A stretch of 12,659 nt of DNA from JASGKO01 sp049840595 (GTDB taxonomy: Bacteria; Verrucomicrobiota; Verrucomicrobiia; Chthoniobacterales; Chthoniobacteraceae), in assembly GCA_049840595.1 (NCBI GenBank), contig JASGKO010000022.1, positions 1-12,659 of the forward strand. Reading direction: 5' to 3'. The position numbers and the translations under genes were made by a program. This document shows, piece by piece, positions 6,119 through 12,659 of this stretch. Under the pieces are notes generated by a model. That model did not search any database. It saw only the letters and a list, made by a program, of their open reading frames with translations, and had not been told where the DNA came from. Within the stretch, counting starts at the first letter, position 1. Each line of letters begins with the position of its first letter.

Positions 6119-7255
6119 CTACTTCGTGACGCCGAACTTCAGGACGGTCGAAGAGTGGAAGATGTGCCCGGCGGCCAGGCGGGTGCTGGCGTAGGAGGGC
6201 TCATTCGGCGCATCCGGGAAGTGCTGGGTCTCCAGGCAGAAGCCCGCGTGCTTCGCATACTTGAAGCCATGCTTGCCCACCAGGGTGCCGTCGAGGAAAT
6301 TGCCCGAGTAGAGCTGGATGCCCGGCTGGTCGGTCCAGACCTGCAGCGTGCGGCCGCTCTTCGGCTCCGTCGCTTCCGCCGCCAATGAGAGGCCGCCGAA
6401 GAATGGACGGTCGAGCACGAAATTGTGATCGTAGCCGCTGCCGTTCTTCAACTGCACATTCTTCGCCTGGATGTCCTGGCCAATCGGCTTGGCGGTCAGG
6501 AAGTTGAACGGCGTGCCCTGCACCGGGGCCGACTTGCCCAGCGGAATGCTGGTCGAGTCGATCGGCAGATAGCTGCGGGCGTGGAGTTTCAACTGCGTGC
6601 CGAGAATCGTGCCGCTCTCATCGCCCGCGAGGTTGAAGTATTCGTGGTGGGTGAGATTCACCACCGTGTCCTTGTCGGCCTTCGCAGTGTAGTCGAAGGT
6701 CACCTCATTGGCATCGGTGAGCTTGCAAACGAAAGTCGTCGCCAGCGCCCCGGGGTAATTCTCCTCCCCGTCCGGGCTGGTGCGGGTGAATTTGACGCCG
6801 ACGTAGCCGGGCTGGTTGATCACTTCGGCATGCCAGAGATGCTTGTCGAAGCCCTTGACGCCGCCGTGCAGGTGGTTGATCGCGTTGTTGTTCCTGGCCA
6901 GTTGATAGGTCTTCCCGTCCACGACGAGGTGGCCCTTGGCGATCCGGTTGGCATAGCGCCCGATGACCGCGCCGAAGTAAGTCGTGCTGGTCTCGTAGCC
7001 TTTGACGCTCGGGAAGCCGAGCACCACATCGGCCAGCTTGCCCTTGCGGTCGGGAGCCCAGAGCTCCGTGATCGCGGCACCGTAATCGCTGATCTTCAGC
7101 GTCATGCCGTTCTTGTTTTTGAGCGTGTAAAGATGCGCCGGTCCCTCCGGGGTCTCGCCGAAGGACGAGCGGGAAATGGACTGGGCAAACGACGTGGTGG
7201 AGGCTGCGAGAGAGAGGAGGGCCAGCAGCAGGGCCGCATTTTTTTTCATAGGCAT
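6119..7255 (-). CDS. galM: Exported aldose 1-epimerase (galactose mutarotase family)
   Basis: The enzyme interconverts alpha and beta anomers of aldoses such as galactose or glucose. The 378-residue product is a GalM-type protein plus an N-terminal signal peptide: MKKN, a hydrophobic run ALLLALLSLAA, then a likely cleavage near FAQ-S at about 25. It would therefore act in the periplasm. Family motifs are present in order: GAVIGRYANRI (95-105), NHLHGG with catalytic His130, LTHHEYFNLAG with His204, GYDHNF with Asp276, and CLETQHFPDAPN with the catalytic base Glu342 (numbered from the first Met). ATG 7255 and ATG 7249 are both possible; 7249 (MKKN) gives a more typical signal peptide, and neither has a Shine-Dalgarno site. 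A strong terminator follows. Substrate cannot be told from motifs; periplasmic location suits polysaccharide breakdown products. No gal operon genes adjoin it. Confidence 0.93.
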   Translation of the reverse strand: MPMKKNAALLLALLSLAASTTSFAQSISRSSFGETPEGPAHLYTLKNKNGMTLKISDYGAAITELWAPDRKGKLADVVLGFPSVKGYETSTTYFGAVIGRYANRIAKGHLVVDGKTYQLARNNNAINHLHGGVKGFDKHLWHAEVINQPGYVGVKFTRTSPDGEENYPGALATTFVCKLTDANEVTFDYTAKADKDTVVNLTHHEYFNLAGDESGTILGTQLKLHARSYLPIDSTSIPLGKSAPVQGTPFNFLTAKPIGQDIQAKNVQLKNGSGYDHNFVLDRPFFGGLSLAAEATEPKSGRTLQVWTDQPGIQLYSGNFLDGTLVGKHGFKYAKHAGFCLETQHFPDAPNEPSYASTRLAAGHIFHSSTVLKFGVTK

Positions 7256-7376
7256 CTATGGGGGATGGGTTCGGTCGCCAGCATGAAATTCCCGCCGGAC
7301 TTTTCAAGCAATTTGGCGTGCCCCGGGCACGCGGTTTACTTTCCCGTCAAGCGCCTCCCGCATCGATCCCGGGCAT

Positions 7377-7409
7377 AAAAAAAGCGCGGAGGTAAACCCC
7401 GCGCTTTTT
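7377..7409 (-). terminator. Intrinsic terminator of acpP
   Basis: A perfect 11-bp stem, AAAAAGCGCGG (7379-7389) with CCGCGCTTTTT (7399-7409), has a nine-base loop. On the minus strand it is followed by a run of seven Ts, 30 bp after the acpP stop codon. Plus-strand activity is weaker since only five Ts follow. Confidence 0.85.
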
Positions 7410-7438
7410 CAAAAGGTGTTTGGACCGGAGGTAGGGAC

Positions 7439-7684
7439 TTACTTGGAAGTCGCGTCTTCGATGTACTTCACGACATCGCCGACGGTCTGCAGCTTCTCAG
7501 CGTCTTCGTCCGGCACTTCCACGTTGAACTCTTCTTCAAACGCCATCACGAGTTCCACGGTGTCCAGGGAATCAGCGCCGAGGTCTTCGATGAACGAAGC
7601 GGTCGTGGTGACTTGTTCCGGTGTGACGCCGAGCTGCTCGACGATGATGTCTTTTACTTTTTCTTCGATGGTTTTTTCTGCCAT
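7439..7684 (-). CDS. acpP: Acyl carrier protein
   Basis: AcpP carries growing acyl chains on a 4'-phosphopantetheine arm during fatty acid synthesis and donates them to lipid synthesis in the cytoplasm. The 81-residue acidic, helical product has the usual length (about 78-80). Seen: the helix 1 region EEKVKDIIVEQLGV, FIEDLGADSLDTVELVMAFE with the phosphopantetheine attachment Ser39 in DSL, and the end QTVGDVVKYIEDA. The start at 7684 is supported by family alignment and by a GGAG on the minus strand (7697-7694) nine bases upstream, one of the clearer ribosome sites in the window. It stands alone rather than beside fabF, fabG, fabD or rnc as in many bacteria. A terminator lies 30 bp downstream, so it is a single-gene unit. 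Upstream a 13-bp palindromic repeat may be an operator. Confidence 0.97.
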   Translation of the reverse strand: MAEKTIEEKVKDIIVEQLGVTPEQVTTTASFIEDLGADSLDTVELVMAFEEEFNVEVPDEDAEKLQTVGDVVKYIEDATSK

Positions 7685-7737
7685 AAATGGGTTCTCCAGA
7701 TTCAGGTTGAATCGTTGCTTTAATGAGCGGCTCCCGC

Positions 7738-7763
7738 TTTGGCAACAAATTTTGGCAACAAAT
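7738..7763 (-). promoter_or_regulatory. Tandem 13-bp palindromic repeat upstream of acpP
   Basis: TTTGGCAACAAAT occurs twice without a gap (7738-7750 and 7751-7763). Each copy has TTTG and CAAA half-sites in inverted order. On the minus strand each also contains TTGCCA, a fair -35 box; from the nearer copy a 17-bp spacer leads to TAAAGC (7722-7717), a weak -10 element. The repeat is 54-79 bp upstream of the acpP start. It could be an operator overlapping the promoter or a duplicated promoter element. Confidence 0.4.
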
Positions 7764-7880
7764 ATTTTCGCGGATTCCCCGCCGCTTTCGTTTCCATTCG
7801 TCTCTGCTCCTGATTCTGCGTCGGGAGGGAGGGGAAAATTTGCAGCGTCCCGGTTTTCCACGCTTTTTAAAATCTTCCGC

Positions 7881-7908
7881 TTGCAACCCTCCGCGAGTTC
7901 GCTAATTT
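7881..7908 (+). promoter_or_regulatory. Candidate promoter of the tRNA gene
   Basis: TTGCAA (7881-7886) and TAATTT (7903-7908) are spaced by 16 bp, placing a transcription start near 7915, a few bases before the tRNA at 7923. Both boxes are only moderate matches. Prediction by eye. Confidence 0.3.
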
Positions 7909-7922
7909 CCCCATCCCACATT

Positions 7923-7997
7923 GCCAGGGTAGCTCAGAGGTAGAGCAGGGGACTCATAAGCCCTTGGTCGGGAGTTCAATTCTCCCCCCTGGCACCA
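7923..7997 (+). tRNA. tRNA-Met (anticodon CAT), probably elongator
   Basis: A complete 75-base cloverleaf with encoded CCA: acceptor stem GCCAGGG/CCCTGGC, D stem GCTC/GAGC, anticodon loop CTCATAA (CAT at 7955-7957), T stem GGGAG/CTCCC with loop TTCAATT, discriminator A and CCA at 7995-7997. The first acceptor pair is G-C, so it is not an initiator tRNA, which has an unpaired first position. CAT is also the gene-level anticodon of tRNA-Ile2, whose C34 is modified to lysidine; I favour elongator Met but cannot exclude Ile2. The last anticodon-stem pair (31-39) reads A-G, a mismatch. Confidence 0.93.
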
Positions 7998-8097
7998 TGC
8001 TCTTCCGGGGCCTGTCTTTTTTCGGTTTCCCGCCCCTCCTCACCCGGGACCGATTTCTTCGTTTTCCAATCGCATCCCTCGCGATATATAAACAGCC

Positions 8098-9765
8098 ATG
8101 CTGCACCGGCCTCGCTTTTTTCTTCGCTGTCTCTGGATGCTGGCGGTCGCCACCACCCTGGTGCCTCGCAGTCGCGCAGCGTCGTCTGATCTTGGCGGCT
8201 CGGTAGCTCTGCAGTCGCTGCCCGGTGGCTGGGCCCCGATCGACTCCGCAGCCCCCGCAGTGGGCACGGACGGCCCCCTGCCCCTGCCCAAACTATTGCT
8301 GCTGGCCCACCCCTCCGCCGCCGGGAATGCGGAATCGGTGAGCATCGTGCAATTCCCCTCCCCCGCAATCTCCCATCTGGCCACCCCTTCCAGTCCGACC
8401 GGGTGCGCCAGCTATCTGGCAGGCTATGTGAGCAGCACGGGCTGGCGCGCTGGCGAACCCTCAATTGCTGCTGCCCACGTGGCCAATGCTTCGCTGACCC
8501 AGGTTACCATCGACGCGACCAGCACCGGCACGGCCAAGCGGCGCTTCACCCTCCTTACCATCTCCCAGCCTACGCAAACCCTGCGGCTGCTTTTCCAGCA
8601 ATCGCCGGATGACGAAAAAGGAACCGCCGACCTCCAAGCGTTCCTGAGCCAGCTTACCATCAAGAACCAGCCGATCGTCGCCGCGCTTTCTGCGGCCAAA
8701 ACGCTGGCCTTTTCCGATCTCACCCAGGGCTTGAAAAGTGAGGCCAGCACCCCGGATAGCGTCACGCCCGATCCGGCGCTGCTTTCGCAAATTACCGAGG
8801 TCACCCAATCCTTCGACCAGTCGGCCGACATTGCGCAACAGCATCGCAACGGCCTGGTGCTGATGGAAGGCAAGGAGGGCATGGGCAGCGGCTTCGTGTG
8901 CCAGATGGATCACGCCCAATACCTCATTACCAACGCCCACGTGATGGCGGGAAATCCCGGGGTGCGCATCACTTCGCTCGACGGCACCGCCTTGCAACCG
9001 GGAGCAGCCGGGGTGGCAATCGGGCGCGACATTTTTCGGATGGCCTTGCCCGGTTCGCAAAGCGGCAGCTTCGAGTTGCTGGAGGATGTGGATTCGCACG
9101 TAAAGATCGGGGACGACATCGCGGTGCTCGGCAACTCCGAAGGCGCGGGCGTCGTGCGCGCGCTGCGCGGGCGCGTGGTGGGCATCGGGCCGCAACTGGT
9201 CGAAGTGGATGCGCCTTTCGTTCCCGGCAACAGCGGCAGCCCGATCGTTCATCTGGCCACCGGCAAGGTAATCGGCATCGCCACCTACCTGATCGAGAAA
9301 AAAGTCGCTGCCGATGGCAGCGGCTCGGTCTCCAACAACATCCGCCGCTTTGGCTATCGCCTCGATGGCAAGCTGGGCTGGCAACCGGTAAACTGGCCGG
9401 TCTTCTCCGCGCAGGCCGCATCGGTGGAAGGCATCCAGTCGCTGAGCAAGGAATTCATCAAGCTCTTTCGCAATGCCCACGACCATCAATCGTTGAATCC
9501 GGAAGATTACCAGAATCCAGCGATCCAGCGGGCGCTCATCAGTTTTGAAGGAGCGGCGCAAAACGGACACGTCAGCAAGGCGGATCTGGAAGAGGCGGCC
9601 CGACGCCTGCTGGCCGATCTGCGCATCGCCACGCAAAACGACATCGCCGCTTTCAACACCCAAAACAGCTACGACTATTTCAGGCGCGAAGTGCAGGATG
9701 AAAGCCGGCTGCGCAACGATCTCTACAAAGCGCTTACCGATGCGATGAATATGTACATGCATTGA
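8098..9765 (+). CDS. Secreted trypsin-like serine protease
   Basis: A probable exported protease of the S1 (trypsin/HtrA-like) fold. The 555-residue product begins with a basic and hydrophobic signal peptide with likely cleavage near SRA-AS at about 27. The catalytic triad is visible: His281 in LITNAHVM, Asp311 in IGRDIF and Ser379 in VPGNSGSPIV, with His-to-Asp spacing of 30 as in DegP. The protease domain spans roughly 250-415. The N-terminal part (about 30-245) and the C-terminal part (about 430-555, rich in charged helices) match nothing I recognise; no PDZ domain is evident, so it is not a standard DegP/DegQ. Substrate and role are unknown. There is no clear Shine-Dalgarno site; ATG 8098 is the natural start because it directly precedes the signal peptide. 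It lies 100 bp after the tRNA and 48 bp before trmB on the same strand, so the two genes may share a transcript. Confidence 0.82.
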   Translation: MLHRPRFFLRCLWMLAVATTLVPRSRAASSDLGGSVALQSLPGGWAPIDSAAPAVGTDGPLPLPKLLLLAHPSAAGNAESVSIVQFPSPAISHLATPSSPTGCASYLAGYVSSTGWRAGEPSIAAAHVANASLTQVTIDATSTGTAKRRFTLLTISQPTQTLRLLFQQSPDDEKGTADLQAFLSQLTIKNQPIVAALSAAKTLAFSDLTQGLKSEASTPDSVTPDPALLSQITEVTQSFDQSADIAQQHRNGLVLMEGKEGMGSGFVCQMDHAQYLITNAHVMAGNPGVRITSLDGTALQPGAAGVAIGRDIFRMALPGSQSGSFELLEDVDSHVKIGDDIAVLGNSEGAGVVRALRGRVVGIGPQLVEVDAPFVPGNSGSPIVHLATGKVIGIATYLIEKKVAADGSGSVSNNIRRFGYRLDGKLGWQPVNWPVFSAQAASVEGIQSLSKEFIKLFRNAHDHQSLNPEDYQNPAIQRALISFEGAAQNGHVSKADLEEAARRLLADLRIATQNDIAAFNTQNSYDYFRREVQDESRLRNDLYKALTDAMNMYMH

Positions 9766-9813
9766 CCTGATCGCAGCCAGCCCTCACTCTGGCCGACTTC
9801 CATTTTTTCATCC

Positions 9814-10413
9814 ATGCCTGTGACTGACGAATCGCCCTACGAAATCATTCCCGACGACTACCTTTCCCCGCTCCGGCTCGCGGCTATCTTCCCCGGCCAG
9901 GCTCCCCTGGAAGTGGATATCGGCAGCGGCGATGGGGCTTTCCTGGTTGCAATGGCCGCGCGGGCACCGGAGCGGCGGTTCATCGGAATCGAGCGATTAC
10001 TCGGGCGGGTGCGACGAACCGCCCGGCGCGCAAATCGACAGCAGCTTACCAATCTGCGCCTGCTGCGAGTGGAAAGCAGCTATGCGGTGCGTTACCTGTT
10101 CCCGCCGGCGTCCGTGAGCGTATTCCATGTCTGTTTCCCCGACCCATGGCCGAAGCGCCGCCATTGGTCGCGCCGGCTCATTCAACCCGCATTTCTGGAA
10201 ACCATTCACACCGCACTGATGCCGGGCGGTGAACTCCGCGTCAAAACCGACGACACGCCCTACTTCCAGCACATGCGCGAAGTTTTTGCCCAACAAACGC
10301 TCCTGCGCGAGGTGGAGTGGGACGTCCCGCCGGATTATCCGATGACAGACTTCGAAGCCCGCTACGTGGGAGAAGGACTGCCCATCAATCGCGCGCGACT
10401 GGTCAAGGATTGA
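9814..10413 (+). CDS. trmB: tRNA (guanine-N7-)-methyltransferase
   Basis: TrmB uses S-adenosylmethionine to methylate N7 of guanine 46 in the variable loop of tRNAs, in the cytoplasm. The 199-residue product is a compact member of the family (often 200-240). Seen: SAM-binding motif VDIGSGDGAFL (34-44), FIGIE with acidic Glu60, the family signature CFPDPWPKRRH (107-117), LRVKTDD (141-147) and TDFEARYVGEGLPINRARL (178-196) near the C-terminus. The start at ATG 9814 gives a short N-terminus typical of the minimal form. It follows the protease gene by 48 bp and converges on the permease gene with a 34-bp gap that contains only a weak AT hairpin (around 10433-10446). Confidence 0.94.
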   Translation: MPVTDESPYEIIPDDYLSPLRLAAIFPGQAPLEVDIGSGDGAFLVAMAARAPERRFIGIERLLGRVRRTARRANRQQLTNLRLLRVESSYAVRYLFPPASVSVFHVCFPDPWPKRRHWSRRLIQPAFLETIHTALMPGGELRVKTDDTPYFQHMREVFAQQTLLREVEWDVPPDYPMTDFEARYVGEGLPINRARLVKD

Positions 10414-10447
10414 ACTGCGACCGCCGCGGTTCACTTTTGAGCAAAAG

Positions 10448-12289
10448 CTACCCGTGAATCAGCAGCTGGATATTTTCCGGAAGCTCGGTGGCGACCCGCA
10501 CGACGACGTTTCCTTTGAGCAGTTTCGCCATCGACAGTCGATGGGAAGAGCCCAGGAGGAGATAATCCACGCCCAAGGTCGCGGAGAGATCGAGAATCGT
10601 TGCCGCCGGGTCTTCACTCACTGCATACACCGGCAGCACGTTCACCCCCTTTTCTTCGCCCATCTTGAGCACGAGACTCATGATTGCGCTGGCATGAGCA
10701 TCATCCTGCCAGCGGCCTTTCCCAGTCGGCGCAATCTGGCCCGGGAAATAAACGGCAATTTCCTTCACATAGAGCACACAGAGTGTGGCCTTGCGCAGTT
10801 CCGCTTCTTCCAGGGCGAACCGAAGCACCGGAGTGACCCCGCGCGCGGCAACCATGATTTTCTGGCCTTCTTCCAGGTGCGGGCGCAGTTGCTCGACGGT
10901 CTCGGGGCTCACGATTTCGGCCACCTCCTTCTTCACCGTCACGCTGGTCATGCCCGAGCGCTTCATGGTGTAGGCCCGCAACCCGAGCCCGACGCCCATC
11001 ACGCAAAGGACGAAAAACAGCGCATCCGGCTTCGTCTTGGCGAGGGTGATTTCCACGCAGAAAAGGATCGCAAAGGTGGCCATGAAAAGCCCGCGTTCCC
11101 ACCATTTCACCGGCAGCTTTTTATTGAAGGCGCACGAGCCGAGATTCACCGTGACCGCACCCACCACGCCGATCGCATAGAGACCAGCCAACGCCTCCAA
11201 CCCCGGCGAGCAAAGCAACACGATCACCGGCAGCACCAGGGCGACCAGGAGCGGAATCCAGGGCACGCCGTGGCTGTTGAGCTTCTTCAGCGAAACCGGC
11301 ATCTCGCCATCGTTCGCCATCATGTAGAGCAGGCCGATCATGGCGACAATCGCCGTATTGGCCGCACTCAACAACAGCAGGAAGAACACAATGCCGACCA
11401 CCCAACCGAGAATGCTGGCAAAGACCGGCCCGAAGGCCATCCCGCCATAAGTCTCGGCGAGGAAGCGCAGCATGTCTGCCTGCCGATCGAGCAACTGCTG
11501 CTTCATGCTTTGCGGAAGCGAAAGCATCGCCCAGCCCAGCAGCGCCGTGCCGACTACCACTTCAAAACCAATCGGGAAAATCGCCTTCGCGGCTTCCTTG
11601 CCCACCTTTGGATTGTCCGGCGTGGAACCCTTGTCCAGCTTCATTACGCCCGTGAGGTTGGCAATCGCCTCAACACCGCTCAGCGCCAGAATCACGTCCA
11701 CAAACTGCACCCAGAGCTGGGAGAGATGTTCTTTGTGGTGGGCCAGCGGATTTTCCAAGTGAGCCGTCGTCAAATGCGGGGCGGCAAAGATAATCAGGAT
11801 GACGACCACAATCATCGTCGGCGCCGCCAGCGCTACGGCAAAGCTGCCACTATGCTTCGGGCCGAAGTAGTTCACAAAGGTCATCACCGCCAGCATGACA
11901 ATCGTCGCGGGAACAATGTGATCGTTGAGGAAGGTAATATTACTCAGATAGCTGAGCGCCGAATAACCGCTCAGCGCCGCCGTCACCGTCAAATCCGCCA
12001 CCAGCAGCAAAGCGCCGATGACCGCCAGCAGGCGTCCCTGCACACGGGCCGAGGAATAGACGCCACCACCATCCGGGAAATATCGGCAGATCACCCCGTA
12101 GTTCAGCCCCACGAGGCCGGTCAGAATACACACCGCCAGGATGAGCGGCAGCGAAGCAAATTGCGCCGAGACGAAGGCCAGACCGATGACGTAGGCCTTA
12201 CTCGTCCCCCAATCGCCATAGAGGAGGGCCGCCGCACGTTTCCAGTCCACGTTACGCGGACGATGTCCACCAATACTAATTCCGGCCAC
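10448..12289 (-). CDS. APC-superfamily permease with C-terminal universal stress protein domain
   Basis: A 613-residue inner-membrane transporter. About residues 30-440 form roughly twelve hydrophobic segments with APC-type features, including GDWGTSKAYVIG (25-36) and a glycine-rich FPDGGGVY (71-78). Residues about 470-613 form a cytoplasmic universal-stress-protein (UspA) fold: KIMVAARG, AELRKATLCVLYVKE, LGVDYLLLGSSHRLS and KLLKGNVVVRVA, the last two near the usual nucleotide-binding loop (G580 to G593), although the usual second Gly reads His and the Ser/Thr after the last Gly reads Asn. The start is GTG 12289, supported by AGGAG ten bases upstream on the minus strand. Substrate is unknown: amino acids are usual for APC, but the same APC plus USP architecture occurs in KimA-type potassium importers. 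It converges with trmB. Confidence 0.87.
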   Translation of the reverse strand: MAGISIGGHRPRNVDWKRAAALLYGDWGTSKAYVIGLAFVSAQFASLPLILAVCILTGLVGLNYGVICRYFPDGGGVYSSARVQGRLLAVIGALLLVADLTVTAALSGYSALSYLSNITFLNDHIVPATIVMLAVMTFVNYFGPKHSGSFAVALAAPTMIVVVILIIFAAPHLTTAHLENPLAHHKEHLSQLWVQFVDVILALSGVEAIANLTGVMKLDKGSTPDNPKVGKEAAKAIFPIGFEVVVGTALLGWAMLSLPQSMKQQLLDRQADMLRFLAETYGGMAFGPVFASILGWVVGIVFFLLLLSAANTAIVAMIGLLYMMANDGEMPVSLKKLNSHGVPWIPLLVALVLPVIVLLCSPGLEALAGLYAIGVVGAVTVNLGSCAFNKKLPVKWWERGLFMATFAILFCVEITLAKTKPDALFFVLCVMGVGLGLRAYTMKRSGMTSVTVKKEVAEIVSPETVEQLRPHLEEGQKIMVAARGVTPVLRFALEEAELRKATLCVLYVKEIAVYFPGQIAPTGKGRWQDDAHASAIMSLVLKMGEEKGVNVLPVYAVSEDPAATILDLSATLGVDYLLLGSSHRLSMAKLLKGNVVVRVATELPENIQLLIHG

Positions 12290-12325
12290 AGTGCTGGGTC
12301 TCCTGGTTCATTTTCACAGGCCGGA

Positions 12326-12354
12326 GGGATAGTGGAAACCCGCCCCCGCGTCAA
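12326..12354 (-). promoter_or_regulatory. Candidate sigma70-type promoter for the permease gene
   Basis: On the minus strand TTGACG (12354-12349, five of six consensus bases) and TATCCC (12331-12326, three of six) are 17 bp apart. Transcription would start about 30 bp before the GTG start, with the AGGAG ribosome site inside the leader. Prediction by eye. Confidence 0.4.
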
Positions 12355-12452
12355 TCCGCGAACCATTTCCCAATGGTTGATCTCTCTGGTCATCCTGTTC
12401 TCGTTGAAACGCAAATGTTACTCCCGCTCCTCCCATCCGCCCCATTAAAGCA

Positions 12453-12481
12453 TTGACACCCCCTGCCCTTTTCGACGCAAT
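12453..12481 (+). promoter_or_regulatory. Possible promoter for the right-edge gene
   Basis: A perfect -35 box TTGACA (12453-12458) is followed after 17 bp by CGCAAT (12476-12481), a poor -10 match (three of six). The start would fall within about 10 bp of the ATG at 12496, giving a very short leader, so this is weak. Confidence 0.25.
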
Positions 12482-12495
12482 CCCCGCTCATACTC

Positions 12496-12624
12496 ATGGA
12501 CTTTCCGCCGCTCGATTTTTCCAAAATCAAGACCTTCCCGCTCAGTGAGCGGCCCAGCAAGGTGCATGTGGAGGATTTTGCCCGGGTGCAGGTGCTGTTC
12601 GATTCTATTTTATTTCCCTATTAA
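12496..12624 (+). CDS. Unidentified protein, 5' fragment ending in a composition break
   Basis: From ATG 12496 the frame reads MDFPPLDFSKIKTFPLSERP and on through SKVHVEDFARVQ, with codon use like the neighbouring genes. It then reads VLFDSILFPY and stops at 12622-12624. The last dozen codons lie in DNA of clearly lower GC, so the stop is probably not the native end of the gene; the true protein is likely longer and is cut or replaced here. I do not recognise it with confidence. The opening is faintly reminiscent of N-termini of bacterial deoxyhypusine-synthase-like proteins, but about 35 residues cannot decide this. Confidence 0.45.
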   Translation: MDFPPLDFSKIKTFPLSERPSKVHVEDFARVQVLFDSILFPY

Positions 12625-12659
12625 CCTTAGCAATACTAACGGAACCAAGTACGACACAA

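Noticed and set aside
5559..6194. A 211-codon plus-strand frame from rhaM across the nested repeat
   Set aside because: It is out of frame in rhaM and then reads through the inverted-repeat element and terminator, so it is not a gene.
7316..7332. Perfect 7-bp GC hairpin (GCGTGCC/GGCACGC) upstream of galM
   Set aside because: It has no T-tract and no link to a known regulatory RNA; too short to call a riboswitch or operator.
12361..12378. 7-bp hairpin AACCATT/AATGGTT upstream of the permease promoter
   Set aside because: Short AT-rich stem without a T-tract; could be a chance palindrome or an operator, with nothing to decide.
10454..12448. A 664-codon plus-strand frame opposite the permease
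   Set aside because: Antisense shadow of a clear membrane protein; composition is His/Arg/Gln-rich and has no family motif.
1..12659. CRISPR array, prophage, transposase or known defence system
   Set aside because: No regularly spaced repeats, no cas-like or transposase motifs and no phage structural genes were seen on either strand.

Overview
The window is GC-rich bacterial DNA carrying ordinary housekeeping genes, several dispersed palindromic repeats between genes, and poor conservation of Shine-Dalgarno sites. Heme precursor made by the C5 route (HemL), signal-peptide-bearing sugar mutarotase, a secreted trypsin-like protease and intergenic repeats of the 'CCGCGGAT', 'ACAGGATGAA' and 'AATGACGAATGACC' types together suggest a Verrucomicrobiota-like bacterium. 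That placement is an inference from style, not from a marker gene.

Layout from left to right: a 32-bp-arm inverted repeat (110-186); hemL on the plus strand (292-1578); a 338-bp gene-free stretch bounded by inverted copies of a short repeat; araD on the minus strand (1917-2621); a class A penicillin-binding protein gene on the minus strand (2751-5290) broken by a one-base frameshift near 5059-5071; rhaM on the plus strand (5441-5767); a 219-bp nested inverted-repeat element (5802-6020); a two-way terminator; an exported galM-type aldose 1-epimerase on the minus strand (6119-7255); a terminator and acpP on the minus strand (7439-7684); a tRNA with anticodon CAT (7923-7997); a secreted trypsin-like serine protease (8098-9765) and trmB (9814-10413) on the plus strand; an APC-type permease fused to a universal-stress-protein domain on the minus strand (10448-12289); and the start of another plus-strand gene at 12496 that ends abruptly where base composition changes near 12602.

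The genes do not form one pathway. HemL (tetrapyrrole), AcpP (fatty acid), TrmB and tRNA-Met (translation) and the PBP (cell wall) are core functions. AraD, RhaM and GalM all act on aldoses or pentose phosphates and hint at use of plant-type sugars (arabinose, rhamnose, galactose), but each stands alone without its usual operon partners. Most genes appear to be single transcription units; protease and trmB, 48 bp apart, are the only likely co-transcribed pair.

The most notable observations are (1) the PBP transpeptidase domain, in which the catalytic Ser of SxxK reads Thr and the Lys of KTG reads Glu while the glycosyltransferase motifs are intact; (2) the frameshift in the same gene; (3) the nested palindromic element between rhaM and galM, whose ends are themselves hairpins; and (4) the permease-USP fusion. 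I found no CRISPR array, transposase, phage gene or recognised defence system.
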